Below are positions 20,993 to 32,400 of a DNA stretch of 64,000 nt, in pieces. Origin of the DNA: Ophthalmolycus amberensis (Eukaryota; Chordata; Actinopteri; Perciformes; Zoarcidae). The stretch spans positions 1,181,501 to 1,245,500 of the forward strand of contig JAFEUB010000787.1 of the NCBI GenBank assembly GCA_024529925.1, in the 5' to 3' direction. The notes under the pieces were generated by a model that was not told where the DNA came from, made no database searches, and saw only the letters and a list, made by a program, of their open reading frames with translations. The stretch's first letter is position 1, and every line of letters starts with the position of its first letter. The position numbers and the translations under genes were made by a program.

Positions 20993-23924
20993 GAGAGCGA
21001 AGGGCGGTTAATTTTACATTGCAGAGGAGCAGATGGCTCTTTCCCGCGCTGAGGAGTCTGTTTATGTTATTACGTTTTTGGTCAATTTAAAGGGAAAGGA
21101 AACGGTGGCCCAGAGGCGCCAAAGTTACGTAATACTTTTAGGGCGGACATACTTGAACAAAGGGTGTACTGTGTGTGAGGAAGAGCAATAGAAACCAACA
21201 GTTATTTGAAAATGTGTTCGTGTTTTAATTTTAGGAGAACATTTGAATTTAACCCTAACTTTTCTCTCTTCCATGATGTATCAAAATGTTTTTCACAAGT
21301 CTATCTGCCCACAAAATGGGATTATCAAAAGTGAATTCAAGACTTTAATTAATGATGCAAAAAATTATTCACTTTTTGGTTCACTGGCATTGTTGGAGAT
21401 ATTACATCCAAATGAGTTTAATTTTAATGTAGAGTTAACGAGTCAGAACATGTGCCCATATATAGGCTTTAGCTGAAATGAAGTCATAGTGTCATATGAG
21501 CTGCAAAATAAGCCTTTCTGTTTGTCTTTATGTGCCTGTCCCATTGCTGTCAGTCTGTTTGTGTCCCTTACTTGTTATCTTAAAAAGGCAATCCAAATAT
21601 ATCCTACTGCAAATCTGGGAAGAAGTTTGGTTTACAACATTCAAAAAATGTAAAATTAAACTAACATTATCAACAGGATGTGAAGAAGCTAACAGTTTTG
21701 ACAAACTACATTTGTCAATGTATTGAGGTGCAGATATATGCTACCTACTGTCTGGTGTGGACTTTCTTGTAATGCCCTGGTAATACTCATAGACTATAGT
21801 AAGTGTGATTGCGCCAGTTTGCCCTCAGTCCAGAGAACAAAGTAGTAGAGCTCAACCAAGGAGTTGTTATTAACACATCCATGGTGTGCTTTTTGATTGT
21901 TTGTTAAATGGATCCAATCTGGCAGAAACTACAAAAAAAAACGACTCACACCCTTTCCTCATCCTCTCCGCTGCCAGAAGGCTGCGTCACCGGGAGTAGA
22001 GCCTGTGGCAGCTTCTGGAGACGGAGACAGTTAGCAGTTAGCTTGAATTCAGTTATTGCGAACCCCAAAACCGTGGGTTTGGGGCTGTAACCACCGGTGC
22101 TGGGGTTCGCGATGGCTGAATCTGAGTTGGGTGTCCGTCTCTCGGTGCTGCAGACCGCAGACGAAGGTGCGGGTCGTTTTCTTGTTTCTGCAACTTTGGA
22201 TTTAGTCCAACAAACAAACTATCAAAGTGAACACGCCCGAACAGCCCCAGGTTAGTGGCACAAACACATTAATGGCTACCTTAAACTACAGGCCACATGT
22301 GAAGATTATGAGATAACAGAGTTATTTTGACTGTCTCACACAGTTTCAACAATTTGGTTGAATTTGGCATCCTTTTGACCTGGTGTTAGAAGTTGTTTGT
22401 CTTTTTATTTACTGATTTCTGTAGATTTTTATTGTATGGTCTCTGTAGTAAGGGTAAACTGCTGCCCCCTATTTCTTTGGAGCAGGTGGCTCGTCATTGC
22501 ACCTTTAAAACACAAGCACTTCGATTCTATTCAACCTAACAATTGTAATTGAAACTGCCTAAGGCCATACTCTACACTCTTTCTAGTTTTATATTATGAA
22601 TTTGAATGGAGTAGGCCAACCCCCTTGTGTATGGTTGAGACTGTAGTTGTCCCCGGTTGACATCACAGATTTGTACTTTCTATTATAACCACTAGAGGCT
22701 AAGTTTCATTATGTCAAATATGACTCAACCCATGACAGTTACTCAGCTTCTCGTGTTTGAGGTGTTGATCTAATTGTATTGCTACACTACATGAATGAGT
22801 ATGCATACATTCATAGGGTTATTTTATAAATATCAGTTGAATGGTCATCTATCTAATGATACATGAAGGGGAATTAGGTTCTGCATGCCTGAGCAAAGAA
22901 CAGTATTTAAAGTTCATGAATAGTTTGGGAATTTTCACAGATCTACACAGTTTAGTGCAAGTTGTACTTTACTGTACTCGACTTTAATGGAACTCCCTTC
23001 TGAACGAGCCCTGACATGGAAAAGTACCAAACACAGCTGAGTTCAATACTCAATCAAACCACTACGTAAATTAAATCAGACCCACCTTACAATGTTGGTT
23101 ATTTCGTGTGGAAAGTTTAGTAATGTAATGTCATACTGGGGGAAAAAAGAGTAAATAGTTTAGCTTAAGCTATCAAATGTAAACTCAAAAGGTTATGGTT
23201 AATTAGAGTTATCAACTTTTGTCAGAGTAAAATACGATGACAAAGGGTAGATTATGGTTTTAATTGTCAAACCGTTAGCGTTAGATTTGAATATTCAGAG
23301 GTAGCTAACGTCACCGTTTACCTCTGCTGAGACATGCGAGTGATATTCTCATATTTTACGAACGTCGTGTTTCGGGGGGTAACGTTACTCTTATTTTTAG
23401 AGAAACGTTAAGCAACGAGCTCTTCTGAAGTGGCTGGTGTTATTAATGTAGCTAACGTTAGATACGTTTATAACTTCAAAATGTTTATCTTCTTCAATCA
23501 AAAGTTATTTTTATTTATCGTTGATGAATACAATCCCCTGATACTTCAGTTCCTGTGCCAATACAGGCAGCAGGACCTGACTAAACAGAATAATCCACCA
23601 TTGTTGAACGAGGATTTGAGCCATGTAAATACAATGAATATTGATTAGTGAATAGCCAATTGATGAGCACGTGGGCGTGGTGTCGCGTGTCTCCACAGGT
23701 GTAAACATTTAAAATTGTCGACACACTGCAGTGGGTATTTGTTTGGATGTTCACCGAGACAGAAAGCTACCATCCCCAGCTCTGTTCTGGTGTAGCTGGG
23801 CACGAAAACGGTCGTTTCTCGAGTCTTGTCTTTGCTGTGTTAAATGTTATTTGTGAGATATGCATTTGAAGGAGGTTTTCGGCCTTTGATCTGTGTCCTT
23901 TCTCCTCATCAAACACAGGCTAAC
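20993..23924. other. Interval between divergent znf367 and habp4
   Basis: I recognise no independent gene. A 10-bp inverted repeat GCGAACCCCA/TGGGGTTCGC (22058-22067 and 22101-22110) immediately precedes an exon-like segment, 22112-22166, that starts with ATG and ends at a GT donor (see findings). 22.3-23.3 kb is AT-rich without exons. From about 23.28 kb TAACGTTA-type words cluster, followed by a GC-box-like GTGGGCGTGG at about 23.67 kb. That position is probably close to habp4 transcription start. Confidence 0.5.
21040..21123. promoter_or_regulatory. znf367: Two E2F-like sites beyond the CCAAT array
   Basis: TTTCCCGCGC (21040-21049) and GGCGCCAAA (21115-21123) fit the E2F consensus on either strand. 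A third, TTTTGGCGCGC, lies in znf367 intron 1 near 19768. Together with the CCAAT array this suggests G1/S-regulated transcription. Confidence 0.5.
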
Positions 23925-26900
23925 ATGCTCCCGGAGGCTTACGGGTGCGTTGTGGCGAACAGGTATGGGGATCTCCTGGATGACGAGGCCGACCCTTTCG
24001 ACTTAATCAGCAAAGTGGAACAGGAGACGAAGGAGAAGAAGAAGAAAAAGAAGCAAGAAGGCAAAGAGAAGAAAGCTGGTCAGAAGGACAGGCGCCTTCC
24101 CTTTGCGTTGGAAGTTCAAGACCCGGCTCCAGGTCAGCTAACCTGCTTGGTGACACTATCGTTAACGCACAACATCCAAACCATTCTGCTAGTATTTCTG
24201 GATTGGATAGCCCAGGCTTTGTCAGCTGCTGCTGATGCAAAGTCAGCTAGGCAAAGTCAGCTAGGCTGCTGAGCACATGTGTATGCTGTCTCGGTTTCCA
24301 CCCGTTATCTGACTTTATCCTAATTTTATAGCACATTAAAATATGCATTTAAATGCATTATTTTATTCCTGACACGAGAACCAGACATCCAGTAAAAAGT
24401 GTTTTTAAAAAGTTTAGTTAAGTGCAGTTTTTTTTTTTTTTTGCATCATTGGTTTGATTTTTACGTTCTTTCCTTTGTATTGGATGACGGTTACTTGCAT
24501 TGTGAAGATGTTTTCAGTTTATCTGTGTGTATCGTATCCGTCCCTATCAAATAAATTGGGATTGGGAAATGTTTTTTAATCAGGGATAACAACTACCTGA
24601 TACCTGGGAGATTTAAATCAACGTTTTTAATGCTATTATGAACTATAATTTGTTGCGATTTATAGATTATTGGTTGAAATGAGGGTACTGATGCTTGATT
24701 TTTATTTTTTTTCTGACCACGTATTTGATTATCTCATATATTCATCTCATTAGCAAACGCATGCAGTGAGACAACTGAATATCTCACTACCTCACTCTGT
24801 TTCCTTAGTCCGTCAGCAGCAGCATCAGGCACTTCCTGGACCAGTGGCTGCGAGGGGAGATGTTAGAGAGGAGGCTCATGGGGTCATAAAGAGAGCTATC
24901 TTTGGGGAGCGTTGGGCCAACAAAGAGGACTATCCACAGGAGTTTTCCATCTCCAGGTATGTGTTCTCATACTAACTGAGGCTACAACTCTCCATATTGG
25001 TTTCTCTGATCGGATAAAAATGTGTCCATATTATGTCCCCTGTAAAATGTTATGTTTTACTCCCATCAACCACAAATGTAGAGTTTCATACAGTTGGAGA
25101 CACGATTTGAATATGCATTTTCCCAAACTAAGTAATTATTTAAAATCAAGGCTGCAACTTTTGTAAGAGGAAGTGACACATTCTCCCACTAAAACAAAAC
25201 GAGAAGTTCATGAGTAATAAAATGCACTGTTTTTATATTCAAAGCAGTAAGGGGTTTTGCTGCTACAGTCTTGCCTGGTCTGGTTTGACCAGTAACTTGT
25301 GATCGGTACTGTTAGCTGACATTTTAGAATTCACCGTTGTCCTGTAATTGTCACTGATTAAGTAATAATAGCACGTACTTTTAAAACCCAGTGACAAAGT
25401 CCATAATACTTTGAAAAGTAGAAGCTGTTGCAGGAATAAAGTGAGTTTTATTTTGATTGGTCCCCAGGCCTTCCTATAATGCAGACTCTGACTTCAGGGG
25501 CAGAGGGGGGAACAGAGGGGGGAACAGAGGGGGAAGAGGATACTCAAGGAACTCTGACAACTTCGACCTGAGGGGCAAGAGAGAATATGATCGACAAAGT
25601 GGAACGTAAGCCTTTTTGTTCATGTAGCATTCCATTTAAAAAGTCTTTATTTCTCTCATAATAGTTTATTCACAATTTTTGTGCAAACATGCATTGCAGA
25701 GGTATCTCTCCTGAGGAAAAGAGGGGAGGCAGAGGACCCTGGAACTGGGGCAGTGTTGAAGATTATGCAAGGTAAGTACAGTTTCACCAACCACATGTCA
25801 AATAACAACGTTCAGTCCTAGGCACAGTACAGATGTTCTTTTGTGTCCCTTAGAAGTGAGTCAATGGAGGTGATCTCCGCTGCTACCGTCAAATCTGAGA
25901 AGCCCCAAACGCGTGCGGAGAATCAGAATCGGTGAGGGAAGCGTACATAAGCATCTCTTTAAAATGACATCAGTGCCACGTCACCTGGTTCAGTCGCAGT
26001 TTAATCAGTCAACAGGGACCGTTCGATCAGCCCTGTTATTCGATTAATCGGGTGTTTTGTCTTTAGGAGACGTATGGCTGCCATGTTTTTGTGGTTACAT
26101 TGTTAGTTATAAGTTTGCAACAATGTCAACATTTTTATTTTGCCCTTTTTTGCAAGGATACATTAAACGCATTGAGGTAGTGTCACACTAGATGAAAATA
26201 AAGTGGACTGACGGTCGTGGTCTATCCCCAATTATGATAGGGCAATGGAAGAAGAGGATGGGGAAGTGCTGGTCCAGGTTGCCATGGAGATGACCCTGGA
26301 CGAGTGGAAGGCCGTGCAGGAGACGAGTCGTCCCAAGGCCGAGTTTAACATCCGAAAATCTGAGCACAAGATTCCCTCCAAAGCCAAGGTCATCCACCAA
26401 TCAAAGCACACGGAGGTGAGGATGTGAAGCCCTTTATTGCATCTGTTCAGAAGAAAACACCGCCCTGATCAAAGTGGAGCCATGTTTAGAGCCTACTTCT
26501 CGTTCTTTTTTGGGGGGGGGGGGGGTTTGCTGCGTCATCAAATCATCGTGGTGATAGTCAAATGTAACTAGTCATTGAAAGAACGCATTGTTTTTGTTAA
26601 TATAAATTTTTGAGTATGTTTAGATATACAAATCACTCCAAGTCTTAGCATTTTGCAGTACCTCCCCACCACACTAGATGGTGCTGTGTCCAGTGTTTGA
26701 GGAGCGCTTCCCTGTCTGAGGTCCACCCACTTCACTAAATCTTGTGGAACTGAACTGGGGAAGTTATCTTTTGACAGTGTTGACATCACACCAGTTCTAC
26801 ATTACTACATTACCATTACGACAGTTCCAATGTTTGTATCTGTAGAATATGTCAGACATCCATTTCTCTCAAAAAGCTCGAGGGTCTTTCTGTGGACAAT

Positions 26901-27638
26901 CTCTTCATTTGTTAACAGGACGGTATAATTTATGGAGCCGTGTAAGTCATAATGAAACATTCTGGCCATTATGAAAGGCAACCTTTATGTTGGAAGAATA
27001 GCCAGTCTGTGTGGACAGATGCAGCAGTTCAGCCGGCGCATGCGGTGTGAACTGGGCATTGGACTATATTTAGTATCTACCTCCAATCTTCAGAAAGTGA
27101 AGGAGGGGACCGTGGAAGAAGTGGAGGATGAAGGACACTGCCTCCGCAGGTCTGTGAATGACATCACTTCCCTTCTGGAGATCAACTTCGGGAGCCTTGG
27201 ACGTCCCAGTCGTGGGGGTCGGGGAAGGGGAGCACGAGGTGGCCCGACTAACTGCCCAGAGAGAGCCAGACCCATACTGGAGAGGGTATGTTCTCGATTA
27301 CTGGCTCACCGATAGTCTTTTTATTAATGATGTATTATAATAACCGACCATTCAGACACTGAATTAGTGCGGGTGTTGGTAACTCCACCATACCGGTTAT
27401 TATAGATGGATGCTCACTTTGACATCTGTATATCAGCGTTGTCTTATTTACTGAAGGGATTGCATTTGTTTGGGACATTCAATTTGCTCATGAGACGACC
27501 AACTACAATCCAGCAGAATAGTAGAAGCAGATTGATTTTTGTACATGTTTCTAATATCTGTTCTCCCATCAGGGGAAGGATCTGGCTCCAAACCCAGACG
27601 ACCCAGAAGACTTCCCAGCACTATCGGCAGGAAGATAA
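23925..27638 (+). CDS. habp4: Hyaluronan/mRNA-binding protein 4 (HABP4/SERBP1 family)
   Basis: The exons are 23925-24132, 24809-24956, 25468-25605, 25700-25771, 25854-25931, 26241-26415, 27094-27285 and 27573-27638, giving 1077 nt (358 aa). N-terminal YGCVVANRYGDLLDDEADPF is the family signature. A Lys/Glu-rich stretch follows, then an RGG box (residues about 129-146, FRGRGGNRGGNRGGRG), then LRGKREYDRQSG. The Stm1/HABP4 core is MTLDEWKAVQE...RPKAEFNIRK. A second RG-rich patch and the terminal NPDDPEDFPALS close the protein. Members bind RNA and ribosomes, occupying the mRNA channel of idle ribosomes, and shuttle between nucleus and cytoplasm. It is shorter than the human protein (about 413 aa), mainly in the Ala/Gly-rich N-terminal part. 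The start codon follows an AG, so the leader may be spliced. It converges with cdc14b. Confidence 0.94.
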
Positions 27639-27763
27639 CTGAATTCACTTCTCGTTGACCTCCTGTGGGGAAATAGGTTGCACTTGACACTTCATGTTTC
27701 TGCGGTTCTTGAGGTGTGGGTTCTGTTGCACTAAAGACACTGTTCTACATTTGACTCCTGGAG

Positions 27764-27769
27764 AATAAA
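27764..27769 (+). terminator. habp4: Poly(A) signal AATAAA of habp4
   Basis: Canonical hexamer 125 nt after the stop. A second AATAAA at 27936-27941 could give a longer 3' UTR. Confidence 0.65.
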
Positions 27770-27965
27770 TGCTTTTGCAACTATATCGTTGAGCTCTTTA
27801 TTGTGAGACTATTTGAACAGAATCAGAAGTTTGCTATATGGACCTGTTGTCTTTTCAACTAGTAGGCAATGATGTAACTACTTAAAGACTTGACTTAGTA
27901 TAAAAATGAATGATATAGAACTTCTTCACGTGATCAATAAAAAGTCAACTTGAAATTTGAATGCA

Positions 27966-29430
27966 TTTATTGCATGGTACACGGGCCAGAGAAATACTTG
28001 GGAGTACATTATTTAAAAAGTCTGAGTCTGTGCGTAAAGCAAATGTCGTCAGTGGATTATGAACATGATTTAGACAAAGCCCCATTAGGACCATTGATGT
28101 ATTTCATAGCATGATTCAAACATAGTACAAAATATTAAAAAAATACAAACTGAGTATATCAAATGTTGACATATTTACAGTCTTGTAATACAGTAGCTGA
28201 AGAGCTTCACAAGTGATGGCATGCCAGATAATGAGGGCAACATGAGCACAGTTCTGTATTGTGGGATGGACTTGATGTTTTCACTACATCCATGGAGGGC
28301 CACGTTCTCCTGCTTACGTCCATCCACAATCTGTTCTAACTGAATATAAACTCCTGTTTCATGAACCAGAATATCTGCAGCAGTGTGCTCATTTTGGAAG
28401 ATATGTGGGATTCACATGTTTGCTACTGCATGCTTCAATAAGTAGGAACAACCAGGCAACGATTAAAACTATCGGTATGTTTCATGATTCTTTGTTAAAA
28501 AGTATAAAAACCAAAAGTGCCTTACGGGTAAAACTCGTAATCAAAATCTATAAATGATTTGTGTTACATCAAGTTGGTTAAAGTTTGTTCCAAACTCAAA
28601 TGTGAACGAGTAGTAGGGTTATATAGAAGTTGGGTTCCATGTAAAGTTCCTCGGGATTTCCAGAGCCGCAGATTCACCGAAGGAGAGGAGCTCTAGCTTT
28701 GGGTATGGAGTGACTATGAAGGAAGAAAAGAGAAGTCAGCGTGTATTTATTTACATTATTTCATTCAATGTTTCTGCTCATGAACCAGACACTTTAAAGG
28801 GGTAAATGTAACAAAATGAAGAGGCGATAGATACCATAGCCTAGAAAATCTATTTGATTGCAAAGAGCTGCGAGCTTTACGTCCTCTGGAGACGGTGCGT
28901 CTGTTGCGTTTAAGAAAAAGAAAAGAGGGAAAGAGCAATGAGACACACGACGGATTAGAAACCAGTGCCATGATCTACAGAGACAGGAAACACCGTGAGC
29001 AGCAGAGTCCAGAGAAGCTATAGCCAGTCGGAAACCTGCTCTTAGAGATCATGAGAGGAAAGAAGCATCAGGGACACGAATCTGGAAACCGTAGAGCGGT
29101 ACATAAGCAGGGTCAGAGCTCTCGCTCTCGCTCGAGATAGATATATATTGTTAGTACAACAGCTGAGGAAAGAAGAACAGTGGCTGGGTTGCACCATCGT
29201 GGTAATTATTTGTTTTGTCTGATGATAATTATGTAGCCATAATAGCAGTAATTATTAGTTTACTGTGTTATTTAAGGATTTATGCATTTGATTGACAAGT
29301 GGATGAACCACAACTAGATGTTTAAAACATCGACTCCTTGTTGATGCGTCCCAGCCTAAGAACATTGAGTGATTAGGAGCTTTAAGAGGAGAAAGAAGGA
29401 GAGCGTGGAGCCGCTGACTTTACACAGACA
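27966..29430 (-). other. cdc14b: Probable cdc14b 3' UTR
   Basis: Between the cdc14b stop and a minus-strand AATAAA (TTTATT at 27966-27971) I see no other gene. The alternative 3' exon candidate at 28674-28713 lies inside. The end is only about 25 bp past the distal habp4 poly(A) signal, so the two genes are tightly convergent. Confidence 0.4.
28674..28713 (-). other. cdc14b: Candidate alternative 3' coding exon of cdc14b
   Basis: On the minus strand a strong pyrimidine tract and CATAG acceptor precede position 28713. Spliced from the phase-2 end of exon 13, this would add the short tail SHSIPKARAPLLR and then a TGA at 28674-28676. It is a splice-site-based guess without family support. Confidence 0.25.
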
Positions 29431-32400
29431 CTAAACGTCATGATCTGAGCATCTGTCCAAACTGGCAGGAAACCAAATTGAACGAGACTTCCCCCGTTTG
29501 GACAGCGTAGAGAACATGTCTTCGTAGAAAAAGGTGACCGCCAACGACTGTTGGTGGCTCGCAGTGGGGTTTTTGAGGGAGCTTGCCTGCAGGTGGACCT
29601 GTGCCATGTTTAAGTTGATGAGAGTGCCCGCGTTGGCTGCGGCGCTGGCTGTGTCTCTACGGCTGCCACACGGCTCCCAACACATTGGGTCCCTGTCGCC
29701 GGCCACTACATGCAAGTTGCCTAGAGACCTGACCAGTCTGGTGTGGCACAGGGAGCTGGCAGAGAGAAGGGAAGCCGTTAAATTCAATCCACGAGGACCC
29801 ACGAGTGGCTATAGCCTCTTGGTTGCTTTTCAACTGCGTGTCAAGTTCACATAAAAACAGGATTCATTCATTTCCTGAAAACATTTATCTTTAAGCTGTC
29901 AGTCATGGTTTTATTTTCTTGCGCTGCTCTCCCTGATCATACATCAGATCTATCATGGAGTGAAAAGCATACCGGGCGTCACACATATAGACACTGACCT
30001 TCCTTCTACTCCGTTGGCTGGCAGCGAGGTTCTGGTCCTCTTCCTGCTGTCCGATTGGTCGGACAGAGCCAAGGGGTTGATGCTGGCCTTGCAGCCCTGA
30101 ACACTGGCCTGCAATATGACCCTGCTGCAGAGGAGACGGAATGTCATGAATCAGGCCGAGCCATGTCGTTTGTCAGAGCGTAGTTATGCCTGGTGTGTGT
30201 GCGTGTGTGTGTGTGCGTGCTGCAAACTTTACCTGAGGGACTGTGACGACGACCTGGTGTGAATCTTATTCTCTTCTTGTCTGCGAAAAGAAAGTTACAA
30301 GAGAGTAAAAAGTTGATCTATTGAGACCTCCGAGGACAAAAGGTGACACAGGACAGAGGGGTCAAAGACTGTATAGAGGTGGGCAGGAAGGTTTTAATAA
30401 TCTGAATAGTGTTAGATCATTCCTGCAGCTTCAACAGCCAGGTAGGATTAGTAAAGCAGAGTAGTACCAGAAGAAGCCGGGGGGGGGGGGGGGGGGCACT
30501 AAACAACTTCAGAGGAACTTGATCTTCCTTTTCACTGAGCGATCATAGTCAACAAGAACGCTTAAATGTCTTTTAACAGTCCAGTCAACACAATAACCAG
30601 CAAAGCAGGATGTTTAAAAATGACAGGATGATGGAAACGGATTATGTACAGAAAATGGTGACAAAGACAAGACAGGAGCCTCTGATGTTTTAGATTTAGA
30701 AAAACTGGCTCTGCTGATCAGCTTTAACTTTACTGTACTTGAAGAAAGAATAAAGAACAGGATGATTTTAAACAAATTTCTTATTGGGGTTGGGAATTTT
30801 AAAAACAGGAAAAAAAGAGACTGGGGGGCTCACTTACAGCATTCTCAGTTAGAGCTCCAGAAACGGGGGCAGGTTTTTTGGGGGCTGACGGGCGGCAGAG
30901 CTCATTGAAATCCTAACCCGTCTATACAGAAATGCAGGATGGAAGAAGGGAAGCCATACACAATCCACCACAGGGCAAGGCTACACAGGGAGGAGAGCAG
31001 CATGGCTACCAGCCATCTGAAAGGAGGACAAATCCAAACAAGAGCAAACGGAAAAAAGAAGAAAAAAAAAGGTGGGGAATAAAAAGGAAGGAGAGACAAG
31101 AGACGTCCGGGCGGGACACAAAGCCTCTGATGTTCTGCGTTTCCACTGGGACTGGATCAGATGAAACACCTCTCACAGAGCCTCGCATCAGTCAGCAAGT
31201 CTACGTTCGCTACTTGTTCTCACGCGTCAGCACTTTGTGCTTAGAACTCGACCCATGTGGGAATGTTTGAAGTAGATCTCGATATTAGAGGACAGAAAAG
31301 CTAATAATACAATAATACCGAGTGATATTTAGGTTTCAAACTAAAACGTTAACATTTTGGACAATGATGGTAATTTAGTCGTTGCAAAGTTAGGACAAAT
31401 ATATAGTACGTAGGGCAGCGGGGTATTTTACAGTCAATACTAACAGAAGATAAAAGATGACTTAAATCACAATAATTAACCAAATAATTAAATTATTATT
31501 ATCCCCCCACACACAAAAAAATATGGGAGCGAAAAAAGGAAATTGTATTTTAAATAAATGTTATATAATCTCTCAAGCTAAGAAAAGAGGTCAAATCTGC
31601 AGCATATAAAAACATATATTGACAGCAATTTCTGCCAAATATACTACCGATTTTTATGTACAGTGATTGATGCCAGCCTGTCAATACATCGGTCGAGCTC
31701 CAATACATACGAACATGTCTAAAAATTGTAAAATTTGCCTTCATCCTTTATCGAATTTTGAATTCTGTTCCACACAAATGGACGATATGAGAAGAAGCTG
31801 AAGCTCCGGTGCCATGTGTACACTGATCCAGTCACAGAAGCAATGGAAAACAGAAACAACAGGCAAGTGACAATGAACCCGGCCCAACATTAATCACATG
31901 TTAGACACAAACATAGATCGAACACAGAGGCATGTGCATGCGTGCATGTCCAAGGGCTTCATGCCTGTTGCCATGCGTGAAAACGGCAGAGAACATTTTC
32001 AGAAAAATCGTCGTTCTAATCGTCTCTGGAACTCAACATGCAACGTCAGTGTTGCGTAATACAAACAGACCGATGGTGAACTTCAGCTGGAAGTTAGACG
32101 CCCTGCTAAGGCACGAGTGTCAACAAATCTCCCTTCTGCCTGAACTCTCTCCCGAGAATGGGTAAACCCCCGTTTTCATCCCACTACCTCCACTGAAGCT
32201 CACATGTGATGCTTAATGCAATCCTTTGTATTAGAATGACATTTAAAGCCGCTAATTAAACTCCTTAAAAACACCTCAAAGTGGTAATTTCCCACCAAAA
32301 CAGCTGCAGCTTAAATGGTTGAGCAGGAACAATGAGGAAGTAACTCCTGCGGATCAGATCGAGGACCAGGCTTCCCTTCCTAACACTTGTTCCCGGGACG

